Source: Symbiodinium kawagutii (Eukaryota > Sar > Dinophyceae > Suessiales > Symbiodiniaceae). From it: 64,000 nt of DNA. Numbering within the stretch: position 1 is the first letter of the stretch; each line of letters opens with the position of its first letter. The notes under the pieces are model-generated. The model made no database searches. It was not told where the DNA came from and saw only the letters and a program-made list of their open reading frames with translations. Both the position numbers and the translations under genes were made by a program. Where the stretch lies: NCBI GenBank assembly GCA_009767595.1, contig VSDK01012297.1:180748-244747 (forward strand), read 5' to 3'. Positions 54,170-64,000 of this stretch are shown here, one piece after another.

Positions 54170-55660
54170 ATGCTATGGGCTTAACGGATGTTTAAAGTTG
54201 GCATAACTTAAGATGGTTAATCAGCGTTTCATCACTCAATACTGAACCAATGATTAGCTGATGGCTAATGGATGGTTCATGGGTAGCTAATCAACGCTTA
54301 GTCAATTGTTCATGAATGATGAATCAATGGTTAAGCAGTGGCAGTCCATGGGTCATCAAAGGTTAGTCAATGCTAAATCAGTGGCTCCAATATTTGCTTC
54401 ATGATTAAATCATGATTGTTGGATGGTTGATAGTGGTTGATGCTTAGGGACCATATGGACCAGCAAAAAAACATCGCATTTATCTTAGGAGTTTGAAAAT
54501 ATTGTGTCGTGTTTCAACGGTCATTGCAACGGTCAATCGTTTGGTTTCACAACTGCCATTGCCAACCACGCTTGGGACAGCGGTTGATCAGCAACGAACA
54601 AGGATGGTGATGATTAACGATCCCAGGTAGGTCACGAAACACTGAAAACTTTTGACCCGGTAATCAGCTTAAACATGTTGCAAGTATACATATATATTTA
54701 TATTTATATTTAGATACGCATGTATACAAACAATATTTACATGTTACTAATATCTATTCATATTGTGTTATCTAATTTATATGCGCAAACATCTGTTTAC
54801 AGACATAAATTGAATACATCAGAAATCAAAATTGTAAGCCCACCACCTGTTGCCAGGTCTTGCCGTGTGAGGAAACTGTTTGGTTTCTCTGTGGCTTAAC
54901 TGGTTGACTATCCTGCCGAGCACCCTGCGGCTTAACATTGTGCAAAGCCCAGGGCACACTGGGGATCACCGGCAAGGTAGGTAGCAAAGACCATTGATGA
55001 CAGTGGTTGATGGTGTTCAATGGTGGTTCATAGGAATGGCTAATGAACCTTTATCATAAATTAGCAATGTGGTTCATAGGAACGGTGGTTCATGGTGGTC
55101 AATGATGATGGTCAATCATTTTGATAGTTCAGTAAAAAGAAATATGGCTAAGCATCATGATTAAGACCATTGATTCATTAATCAGAATGGCTAATGATGG
55201 TCAATGATGATGGTTCATAGGAACATTTGTGCTGATGGTTGAATACCTCTCGGCATGGATTTGGGAGTAAACACGAAAAGTGATACCACACAAGAATGAA
55301 TGCTTTGGCCTGTTGGAGGATATGTTGGAGGTGTAATGTTTAGACTTTGCTGGGGTGTTCTCTTTCACTTGTCAAGGACAAACTGAGTAAACTAATTTAA
55401 TTGCGATGAGCTTTTTCCGTCAAGTCTTGGAAACTTTCCAAATGCGCCGCCACTGGTAGCAACTGTCTGACTGTTGGTTGATGTTCCCTACCACCTCTGC
55501 ATGGGAAATGAAACGGAGGAGAGATGGTGATCTTTGTGTCTGAACTTTGCGAGTTTCACACAGGGGCGTTTGAATTCACGATTGTGCTTGGGAAACTGAT
55601 CTGGCAGGTGTGGCGTGGCGCCTAGAGTCGGATTTGGACTTGATTGTCTATGAGAAGAAA
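54170..55660. other. Low-complexity and AT-rich DNA
   Basis: TGG-oriented ATGGTTGATG blocks at 54180-54460 and 55010-55230, and an AT-rich TATATTTATATTTA patch at 54690-54790. A short frame at 55525-55629 (VIFVSELCEFHTGAFEFTIV) reads protein-like but is isolated. Confidence 0.4.
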
Positions 55661-55668
55661 ATTCCAAT

Positions 55669-55908
55669 ATGCCAGCTCCTGCACAAGCTGGCTTGACGGC
55701 ATTTCCATCCTCTGATGGGCTGCAAGTACGCGTGCTCTGTGATGAGCATGGCGCGGTGCAGGAGTGGCTACCCGTGCCGGATGAGATCTGGCCTCAACTC
55801 ATGACGAAGTTCCATGGTGGGCAGCGTGTGTGTGTGCAAGGCTTGAGGTGTCAAGCTCGTGAACGACATGCCAGGACCGAGAGTGCGATGGACAGTTCAG
55901 AGTTTTGA
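55669..55908 (+). CDS. Unassigned small ORF (79 aa)
   Basis: The ATG-started frame reads MPAPAQAGLTAFPSSDGLQV, then RVLCDEHGAVQEWLPVPDEI and a helix-like end. Composition is clearly coding-like (balanced charged and hydrophobic residues, GC-rich wobble) against an AT-rich background. No family is recognised. It could be a small gene, the last exon of one, or a fragment of a mobile element. A neighbouring upstream frame (ESDLDLIVYEKKIPICQLL) overlaps its start and may be the real continuation after a frameshift. Confidence 0.35.
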   Translation: MPAPAQAGLTAFPSSDGLQVRVLCDEHGAVQEWLPVPDEIWPQLMTKFHGGQRVCVQGLRCQARERHARTESAMDSSEF

Positions 55909-55959
55909 GCAGCTGAAAGTCAGACGGGGCATCTCGTCAACAACAAATGCGATTGGTCG

Positions 55960-57290
55960 GTGTGCTTGCAGCGGTGTTGGAGCATCGAGCTACGGATGAA
56001 AAACTTCTGGTTGAAAGATGTTGAAAGCATGATTTAACATCCATTGGCACGCTGATTCATGATATCAGCCAGGATCATTAAACAATCATCAACCATGACC
56101 ATGTGCTGTTGATGACAATATTGGTACACTACTGACACCACCATTATTGCCGGGCCAATCGTTCACGAATATAACACGTAACATTAGATATCATCGACCG
56201 CTATTCCTGTTGTTGATGCATTGTCAGGACACAAGCCACGATCGTGCCACATGTGCCTAGCAGCTTACCCTGCTGTTGGTTGACAACATCCTGGTGGTCA
56301 ACATGAACTCACACTGTGAAAGGATGAAACCTGAAGCAACCTCTTCCTGGAACTTAGAATCATTCGCCTCCATCTTTTAATTTATAGCCGGTTACTATAG
56401 TCCAAATAAGGTACTGACTGGTTGAGATAATGACCAAGAAGATGGAGACCAACCAACGTGCTTCATAATCACGAGCAGCTTATCAACAATATTAACCAAC
56501 ATTTGTCAATGTTAACATTTATTTGCCATCATGGTACAACCATCATTGAACCATTCGTAATCATACTGTAATCATCAAGTGAGGTCCCTTTAGGTCATGC
56601 CAGGGACGATTCTTCACCATCACTGGGTTAACCGGGCCACGGGCGGCTGTTTCAGCGAGCAGAAAGCGGGAGTAGATAGGTTCATTGACTTACCATGAAC
56701 CAGCTGCTTTATAGTGGTCAATAAATAATGAACGATAACGTCAACAATTTGGGTCAATCATGGTTAGATGTGGTGTACTATGGTTCATTGTTTTTAGCGG
56801 GCCAACCATCATTGACCATTGAAAACTGTGATTGATAACCGAGAAGGGGAACCCTTATTAGCCAACCTGGTTGATGATGCTTTATCATTTCAGCTTGTGA
56901 GACATCAAACACGATTATTGTGGCAAAGTTGCCCTACGCTTCCAGTTACGATGAAATACGGGTTGGTAACCAGAACTGATTTCTACTATGTTGTAACTGG
57001 GCTTGGCTGCCTCCTGTTTCATGGTAACTGGAAGCGTAGGGTGGTTTATACAACTCCTTTCTTGGCAACTACCAGCTCTTTTTGGCAGGCTTACGAACGG
57101 TCATGAGCCATACGATTACCATGATCGAGCATTACTAAGCATCATTTGATTAATCATAGTTAAAAGCATGATTAAACATGTCCATGATGAACCATGATGA
57201 AACATGATGAGTTGTCCATTCTCAAACATGCCGCATGCACCACTGGATGCTTCAGCCACTGGGGTCAGCCCTGCCGCATCCTGCGAACCG
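55960..57290. other. Intron-like DNA
   Basis: Mostly low complexity; a 95-codon frame at 56819-57106 has no domain. CTTCCAGTTACGATGAAATACGG / GTAACTGGAAGCG form an imperfect inverted pair near 56938-57037. Confidence 0.4.
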
Positions 57291-57296
57291 CACCAG

Positions 57297-57343
57297 TTGG
57301 AGTCACTGCGATTCGCACGACCAGCGGGAGCGCAGCGGTGGAG
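57297..57343 (+). CDS. Possible TSP1 exon (SWSHCDSHDQRERSGG)
   Basis: After GCACCAG the frame reads SWSHCDSHDQRERSGGGCGM. W-S-x-C followed by R-x-R and a GGGC turn is TSP1-like but compressed. Other frames in this GC-rich island are also open. Confidence 0.35.
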
Positions 57344-57441
57344 GGTGTGGCATGCAGCGGTTTTCCAGTCGTCCCTGGCTTGCAGACGCTATGGATGAGC
57401 ACCAGTCAACAGTCAACAGGAATGAATCCATTGTAATGTCA

Positions 57442-57600
57442 AATTATAATAGCTATGATCAGTCATAGCTATAATTGATTATAATATCAGATGATCATCC
57501 AATTGTTTAATTGCAGTCATAGCAATCATTCAATTAAATTAATGAATCTGATTTATTCTGTCATAGCAATCAGATTATAATATCAGATGATCTTAATCAG
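57442..57600 (+). repeat. AT-rich inverted and direct repeats
   Basis: ATAGCTATGATCAGTCATAGCTAT forms a near-perfect hairpin at about 57447-57472. The 20-mer GATTATAATATCAGATGATC occurs at 57477-57496 and 57573-57592. Confidence 0.75.
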
Positions 57601-58015
57601 CAATTGTTATCATTTAGTAATCATTTTAATCTGATATTCTTACAAAGATACTTAAACTTAGACAGTATCAGATTGTAATGAACATGACGATCTGTCATTA
57701 CACAGATTATTGAACAAGTGATCTTCCAAATTGCTCAAACGTATGAATACTTAGAATGATCGTATAAAGATACCGATGTTTTGAAATGAGCAAACATCTG
57801 ACATTGCTGAATCAGCAGCCAAAATAAGCAAGAATGTCCGGATTCTTGCAATTTGGGAGACCGGCAAGATACTTGTATTTTGGACGCAAAAGATCGCAGA
57901 TATAGCCAAGAAAAATCTACACGAAAGAATCTGAAGAATGATGTGTTGGGCTTTCAGCATCTTGCTGCTGTACATGGCCTGGTCATCCATCATCTGCCCA
58001 TGTTCCGTCACCACA

Positions 58016-58049
58016 GGAGCGCTACAGACTGGTCGCCGTGGAACCTCTG
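58016..58049 (+). CDS. Possible TSP1 exon start (DWSPWN)
   Basis: The frame reads RSATDWSPWNL then TGA. D-W-S-P-W-N is the W-x-x-W opening of TSP1; no cysteine follows before the stop. Confidence 0.35.
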
Positions 58050-58100
58050 ATGGACCGCCGAACTCCATCGGGGATTTTGGTGTTTGTAGGGAGGCTATAG

Positions 58101-58338
58101 TGTTTGGTGGTTTTAACCATGGTCAATAAGGGTTAATACTAGGGGATGATAACCAACAAAGATATGGTGAAACAACTACTGGTTGGTGGTTTGATGGACA
58201 TTTTTCAAGGGTTTATAGTTGTAAATATGTAATCGGGGATAATAACCAACAATAGTGGTTAAACACCTACCCTGGTTGGTGGTTTGATGGACATCTTTTA
58301 TTTTCCCTAGTAGTTATTAACAAATGGTTGGTTAGACC
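58101..58338 (+). repeat. Family C compound element
   Basis: Three family C left ends (58102, 58180 and 58273: TGGTTGGTGGTTTGATGGAC) are joined by AACCAACAA...GGTGAAACAACTA linkers. The far right end is missing. Confidence 0.8.
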
Positions 58339-58767
58339 CACAACAACTTTGAGAACGTTGTCACTTTTACATGATGATTTGCACGACTACACGTGCGGTT
58401 TCACACCCGGCGGGATGTTTATGATATTATACTTACTTATAGATACGCGCAATCCCTACCTTTTGCCCAGACCCACATACACATTAAACCCATCATGGTT
58501 CAGGGGACATGAATGAAAACCCACCAAGCCCCGCATACTTCCTGTTACGCAATAACAACATGGTCATGCAATAGCCAAGGAAACTTCCAAGGCCCAGTGA
58601 TTTGTGATGAAATGACATGAACTGTAGTGATGGTATTGATGGCATCAAATCCAACAAGTCCGCTGGCTGCAAAATAACATGAACTATAGTCATGTTATAA
58701 ATGACATCAAAGCCACCAGGCCCCCTGGCTGGAATATGACATGATCTGTAGTGATGTTGCAACGCCA

Positions 58768-58784
58768 ATGATGTTGATGATGAA

Positions 58785-58827
<43 letters not shown>

Positions 58828-58845
58828 TGATGATGAGGGTGATGA
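58768..58845 (+). repeat. (GAT)n microsatellite
   Basis: Imperfect then perfect GAT units. Confidence 0.9.
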
Positions 58846-58899
58846 CGGGCTGGCCGGACGACACGTTGCCGTACCGGGCAGAAAGTCAGGATTGGCCGA

Positions 58900-59630
58900 T
58901 ATGCATATATGTATGTCCCTGGATCTCTCTGTGCATAAATACCAATATTGAGTATAGTCCATTTATAGGTATAGGCCCAATCATGTATATATCTGTTTAC
59001 ATGTAAGCACGCACATGTACATTTACAGTAGACGCATTCTTGTCTTTATTTTCACATGCATTTCCATTCTATGTACACATACGCGTAAAAACAATGGATG
59101 CCCATGTGCCAACTGACTGGTGCAACTATTTCCAATGTTTCCACATTTGGGGGTGTAGCAACCAAGCACCAACCAGGTTCTCAAATGCCATTAGTATTTG
59201 CTACAACTTGTAAAGATGACAACCATTTTGAAAAGAGTATATCAAATCAATAGAGAACCATTCGCTGGTTTGCTAAAATTGGGGTACCGCCAATTCATCC
59301 CATTTTTTGATCATGTTTAGCAATCAACTCACCATCTATTTAAATACCAGAGCACCAAGCCTGCGCAACCTACCACCAGCAGCAACCATCTTCCAATGGG
59401 CATGCAGGATGGGAAACCTTGCAACGGCTCTCTGAAAGAGGCATGGTTTGTTTCGGGTGCTGCGGAGGTGGCGTGATGTAAATGGGGACTATGGCAGCAT
59501 ATCCAACCAACCATGATTAATCATGGCGGATGATGCCTTTGAATGGCAAACGATGGCTGATTGTTGCGAATGATGGAGATGATGGATGGTGGTGAATGCT
59601 GGTGAATGATGGAGAACCGACTATTAATTG
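58900..59630. other. Intron-like DNA
   Basis: ATGTATATATGTATG-type words near 58910-59050, a degenerate family B fragment near 59270-59310 and ATGGTGGATG words at 59540-59620. No gene is seen. Confidence 0.4.
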
Positions 59631-59635
59631 TCAGT

Positions 59636-59749
59636 ATATGGCTGTGGGTCAAAACCCTGTACCCCTGGTTCCCCATCATTAGCCATTGATTTCCCTATGG
59701 TTTTGTTGGTCATTATCCACCATTATTGGTTGGTAACCCATAGCCATAT
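59636..59749 (-). repeat. Family A element, reverse orientation, consensus-like
   Basis: ATATGGCTGTGGGTCAAAAC left and GGTAACCCATAGCCATAT right. Confidence 0.9.
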
Positions 59750-59880
59750 CATTGAAAACCTCCCGGCCCAAACAAACGCGGACGGATGGCGATCGCTCGC
59801 GTTGGACAAGCTCGGCATTGGCACAAGCTCAGCGCCTGCGTTGAGCACTGCTCAGTGTTGAGCATCGGCTCAGCATTCAG

Positions 59881-59928
59881 TTCTGTCCCGGGGTTTGTAG
59901 CCGTCGCACCCGGACTGTTGCTGATTAA
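59881..59928 (+). CDS. TSP1 exon, CPGVCSRRTRT
   Basis: After AGCATTCAG the frame reads FCPGVCSRRTRTVAD then TAA. C-P-G-V-C-x-x-R-T-R-T fits the CxxxC and R-layer of TSP1. The exon end overlaps the start of the inverted repeat at 59924. Confidence 0.45.
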   Translation, partial: FCPGVCSRRTRTVAD

Positions 59929-60016
59929 TGTTGGTTTCTGATCTGTGTAACCCCCCCTAAAGCAATGAAAATAGATGAAACCAACAGGTAGATACTAATC
60001 AGAAACCAACATTAAT
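59924..60016 (+). repeat. 19-bp perfect inverted repeat with 55-bp loop
   Basis: ATTAATGTTGGTTTCTGAT at 59924-59942 is matched by its exact complement at 59998-60016. It could be a tiny MITE not belonging to families A-G. Confidence 0.85.
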
Positions 60017-60209
60017 TTTATTGTTGGATCAACAGACCTACCCGAATTCCTGAATGATCGTTGCTTCAGATAGATACGGCATGATATGACCAGCAAACAT
60101 CCACAAAACTTGTATTACAAGTTGGACTCAAGTTACACCAGAACATGTTGGGCCTATCCACTGTATCCCCATCACTGTGTGCCCATTCTCGTTCACCACA
60201 TCTCCCGTA

Positions 60210-60400
60210 TCCCCAAGATTGTTGGGTACATCTCCAATTATACCTCCTTCTTGTTGGTTAGATCCCCATCATCCCCATTATTTGCCGGTATAATCCCCAT
60301 TATTGGAGGTATAATCCCCAAGATTGTTGGTTACATCCTCCTTCTTGTTGGTTAGATCCCCATCATCTCTCACTATTACCGGTCAAATCCCCATTATCCC
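60210..60400 (+). repeat. CCCCAT-rich tandem repeat, period about 94 bp
   Basis: CTCCTTCTTGTTGGTTAGAT followed by CCCCATCAT occurs near 60244 and 60338; TCCCCAAGATTGTTGG is also repeated. Confidence 0.8.
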
Positions 60401-60737
60401 CATCCCCATTTTCCCTGTAACCCACGGGATCGGGATCTGTTGCTGGGGTCAGTTCACTAGGACGTCCAACCATGCTTCGTTGCGCCCTGCATAGCTAAGC
60501 CACAGAGCATCACCAACGTTACCAGTTCCGAGCAGTGGATGTAGCACATCAGAATTCATGACGGTTGATATCAGTGCATATCATGGTTGATACCGGCAGG
60601 AAAATATGGCTGGTATCAACCATGATAAGGTATCATTGCTATCAAACTGGAAAATTGGTATCAACCATGATAAGGGATCATTGCTATCAACTGAGTTTCA
60701 TCATGTTGGTTGATCATTGCTGAAACCCATTGCCTGT

Positions 60738-60845
60738 GCTTGGATGTGCACCTCCACGACTCGAAAGTGGTCCCAATTCCCATTGATTCTGGAGGTTAGT
60801 TTAGCCACCTTATAGGCTTCACGAACCCCAGCTGCACATCCAAGT
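60738..60845 (+). repeat. Family G element
   Basis: CTTGGATGTGCACCTCCACG left and CCCAGCTGCACATCCAAG right. Confidence 0.75.
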
Positions 60846-60881
60846 GGTCAACTCTGCCGTCGCAAAGCTTTGTTGCTGCAG

Positions 60882-60954
60882 ATTCGTCCTTGCACCATCG
60901 CCGTGGACTGCGTCATCAGTCCATGGACCCCTTGGGATCAGTGTCACTCGGCAG
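60882..60954 (+). CDS. TSP1 junction exon (VDCVISPWTPWDQC)
   Basis: Bracketed by TTGCTGCAG and GGCAG|GTGGTT. The frame reads IRPCTIAVDCVISPWTPWDQ then CHSAG. RPCT closes one repeat and VDC-x-x-x-P-W-x-x-W-x-x-C opens the next, with all key residues present. It shows the series reaches at least 61 kb. Confidence 0.8.
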
Positions 60955-61031
60955 GTGGTTGCTTGCTTGGCTGGGTGGGGGGTGCCAACTGATGTGGACA
61001 CATCCATTTTGAAAGATCTTTTGGTTTTTAG

Positions 61032-61084
61032 GCCTTGCAATGCCGCAGGCTGTGCCGCAGGCTGTCCCTGCGTTGCCTCCAGTT
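61032..61084 (+). CDS. TSP1 exon, C-terminal end (PCNAAGCAAGC)
   Basis: After a pyrimidine-rich acceptor TTGGTTTTTAG a single G precedes PCNAAGCAAGCPCVAS. PCN-x-x-x-C is the TSP1 close. The leading single base matches the phase of the exon at 9834. A competing frame (MPQAVPQAVPALPPVEEG) is also open, so the frame choice rests on the motif. Confidence 0.5.
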
Positions 61085-61102
61085 GAGGAAGGCGCTGTGC
61101 AG

Positions 61103-61159
61103 GTGCACATGCAGAGCTGGCGTGCACATGCAGAGCTGGCGTGCACATGCAGAGCTGGC
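61103..61159 (+). repeat. 19-bp tandem repeat, three perfect units
   Basis: GTGCACATGCAGAGCTGGC repeated three times. Because 19 is not a multiple of three, any frame crossing it encodes all three translations in turn. Confidence 0.95.
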
Positions 61160-61164
61160 GCGCA

Positions 61165-62480
61165 CACAGCACACATCTTGGCGATTGCGGAAAGCGGTTG
61201 GTGCCAAGTCACAGAAGCTTTTTGGAAGTCGCTCGCGTAGAGTTTTTTCAACGGCTGGCTGCGCTCATTTGCAGGACGCAAGTGTCGAGGTGTCGATTCT
61301 TGTCACTTGACAAAGTCTCCTGTGGTCAAACTCACCAACCAGGCGCGGTCAGAAGGCAACCTTCAAAGAAATTTTCATCAGGTGCATTGCTTCGATGGAA
61401 GTCGAGGACAGACAGGCTTTGGGGAAGTCCCAACTGTGGATTTAAACGGCCGCTCCCCCGGGTTTTGGCTCGGGTGGTCTAGTGGTCATCAACCCTTGTC
61501 AGCATCCATTGATTGGCATTGCAATAATCGTAGCCATCATCGTCAGAGCCATCAGAGCCTTCATTGTAGCCATTTTAACAAGAACCATCGTTCGCTTTTT
61601 ATCGGTTCGTAGGTCTGTCGCTGAAGGGCAGAGGCTGCGAGGACGTTTGTGTTTTTCAACTGTGGTGTTTCAAAACCCAGGACGCACGCGGTGCTTGTAA
61701 CAGGTTGGCACTATGGTAATTGTGAATCTATTCATGCGTGGTGTCGCCATCATTGGTTCAACTATCATATCTGATGATAATTGGTTCAGTCGACCACAAT
61801 TCATAGCCAAGTTGGTATCACCATGATATTTTGCAAATGATGAAACCATTTATGGCATGTAGTTCTACATGGTTACAATATGTTACAATCCGTTTATTTA
61901 TGAGTGGAATCACCTTGTATCACGATAATTGGTTGAACTGCCGCAATTGCGATCCAATGGAGGTAACTGCCATGATTGGGGTGGTATCACCATGTGGCTA
62001 TTGGTCATACCCAGTCATCTGAAAGTTTGTTCGTAGTGAACCCATCCCAACAGGTGGACGAACAGTGGAGGGTCATGGCGAATTGGGATGTTGAGAGTCA
62101 GGGGTGCGGGGCCCTTTGACCCACAACGATGTATCACTGTAATTGGTTAAACTACCATGGTTTATGGTTGATACAATGGATCACATACTTTATGGCAGTT
62201 AAGCCAATTGAATCACAATTTATGGATGGTTATGGTGGATTCAACTGGCTGAACTACCATCATCGGAGTTGATCACCATGATTCGGGATGATTGGGGTGG
62301 TATCAGCATGTATGACCCTAATAATTTTGCTAAGCACGCTTCCTAAGGACGGTTCTGAATGATTCCTGAGTGGCCTGATTTCTCAACTTGTTGTTGGGGT
62401 TTCAGCAGGTCGTTGCCATGATTGGGTGTGATGGAAGGCTGCCGATGTTGCTGTCGTTCTCGTTCTTGGGCAGTTTGTTC
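61165..62480. other. GC-rich tail, then intron-like DNA
   Basis: 61165-61480 is GC-richer with several overlapping open frames (for example HLQDASVEVSILVT and HILAIAESGWCQVTEAFW) but no assignable domain. 61700-62480 is low complexity with a family A right-end scrap near 62093-62130. Confidence 0.35.
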
Positions 62481-62483
62481 TTT

Positions 62484-62586
62484 GGGTATGGGTCAATATT
62501 AACCATCAATATTAAGCAACAATTTCAAAGGGAAAACAATGGTTGATGATGGGAACCAGGGGTACAGGGTTTTGACCCACTGCCCT
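62484..62586 (+). repeat. Family A element
   Basis: GGGTATGGGTCAATATTAAC left and GGGTTTTGACCCACTGCCC right. Confidence 0.85.
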
Positions 62587-62589
62587 TTA

Positions 62590-64000
62590 AAGCGATTCAC
62601 TGAATTTGTTGTCACCCTTTGTTGGGAAGTCATCCCAATAAGACTGCCGAAGAACGTTTGCGTAACCAGCGATTCTACTTGCAGCTTATTATTGCTGCCC
62701 AAATATCCCAGTTTATTGTCGACTGAAATCCAACTCACGTTTTCGTTTTTCTAAACATCTGGGGTTGCAACAACATCTTCTACTAGATCTTTCGTTCACA
62801 CAAATATGGGTCCTGACTCCTGACTGCTGTTTCTGAATAACAATCTATTGCTGACTTTGGACAACCCCGTAGCTTGGTATTGCCCACATTCCAAGAATCA
62901 TGACAACACGTACCTAGCTGTTGGCAGGTTGACTCGGCCCATCTTTGCTTGCTTAGTACGGATCCCGCGAGGTATCATAAATGTTGAGCGTTGATGATTG
63001 TTGTTATGATACTACGGGGGATCTATGGTTAGCAAGCAATGATTGGTGTCATTTCCCACTATGAACGGCTAATGATGGCTGTTTATTAATATGGACCATG
63101 ACACACCATGATGAGATCACTTTATGAACCATGTTTATCTGTCATGATATATCCCGACCATGATATAAATGATTAGATCACCATGAGGCATCAATGAACC
63201 CCGTTGACGATTTTTGACCACCATTAATAGCCATTATCAGCCATTATCAACCACTATCAGCCATTATCAATCCCTCTCAACCATCATCTATCCTTACCAA
63301 TCGCTATTAACAGCGATTGACATTATACTATTACAACGGTCTTGGAGTAGATAGTATATCCACCAGGTGCAACATTTTGGTCATTTACTCGTTCAGACTG
63401 GTCTAATTTCATTTTCTACCTCCAGGATGGTCATGAACCCCATCATTACTATCAATCCTTATTAACCATTATCAATCCTTACAACCATGGTTAACTATTG
63501 TCATACTAAGTCTTATCAACCATTAATCAATTATCATACCATTATGAACTGTCAGCAGTGATTATATAATTTTTTATCATCCGTCCTTGCTAATCAATCA
63601 CTTACTCCCTTATTCTTACTATCAGCTCCCTATTTATAGTAATCCCAACGATCAACATAGGTTACTAATACTAATAACCATAGGTTGATCAATACTAATA
63701 ACTACCAAGCATTGTTGACGATGTTTACTATGACTAATTCGGGAGTACCAACTTCCTGTCAATAAACATAGGTTGATTAATGTTAACAGTGAAGTAATAG
63801 TTTTCACAGGTTGATCCCAACCATATTGATTGACTATGGACATTAGTTATCAACCAATGAACCATGTCACCATATTAGTAACCATAGTTACTGGTTCGTT
63901 GGTAATGTTATACCATATCAACCTATGGTTATCAATATGTTACGTATCAAGCAATCAACTATATTAATAAGCATAGTTAACAGCCACAAAACACCTATTG
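62590..64000. other. Low-complexity end of window
   Basis: From about 63090 the sequence is dominated by AACCATTATCA words in the C-rich orientation. No gene, exon-like island or defined element is recognised. Confidence 0.55.

Noticed and set aside
60916..61281. Minus-strand 121-codon ORF
   Set aside because: It overlaps two TSP1 motif-bearing islands on the + strand and the 19-bp tandem repeat; its Cys/His-rich segment is the repeat read backwards.

Overview
This window reads as dinoflagellate nuclear DNA (Symbiodiniaceae- or Polarella-like; genus not assignable by eye). Supporting signs are thrombospondin type-1 (TSP1) exons, a tandem pair of RCC1-repeat genes, degenerate retroelement pieces, hundreds of short interspersed inverted-repeat elements, and no bacterial-style gene packing. 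All confidently recognised coding sequence lies on the + strand, as expected inside a dinoflagellate unidirectional gene block. The remainder is AT-leaning low-complexity DNA built from degenerate AACCATNA / TNATGGTT words.

Layout. 1-112 is the C-terminal end of an ankyrin-repeat protein. From about 1.0 kb to 61 kb, small GC-rich islands of 45-110 bp recur every 1-4 kb. Each encodes a third or half of a TSP1 domain (W-x-x-W, CxxxCG, R-x-R-x-R, GG-x-C or PCN-x-x-C motifs), and many are bracketed by AG acceptor and GT donor dinucleotides. In several stretches they follow domain order (start, middle, end, next start). The simplest reading is one or a few very large TSP1-repeat genes with micro-exons separated by long repeat-filled introns; some exons are probably dead. 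Between 11.2 and 16.7 kb there is a tandem segmental duplication carrying two intact RCC1-repeat ORFs (389 and 386 aa) with a shared non-repeat C-terminal domain. Retroelement remnants are a frameshifted RNase H-like piece (35.5-36.0 kb) and a LINE-type reverse transcriptase with an internal stop (40.8-41.6 kb). A few unassigned coding-like ORFs lie at 1.4, 4.2, 27.6, 46.3, 48.3, 50.2 and 55.7 kb.

Repeats. At least five short families with terminal inverted repeats (called A, B, C, D and E here, about 100-120 bp each) plus families F and G account for much of the intervening sequence. They are often nose to tail or nested. There are also ATC/GAT microsatellites, a 120-bp AT run and a 248-bp tandem duplication. 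No rRNA, tRNA, CRISPR array or bacterial regulatory signal was seen. Exon limits come from reading splice-like dinucleotides by eye and need transcript support.
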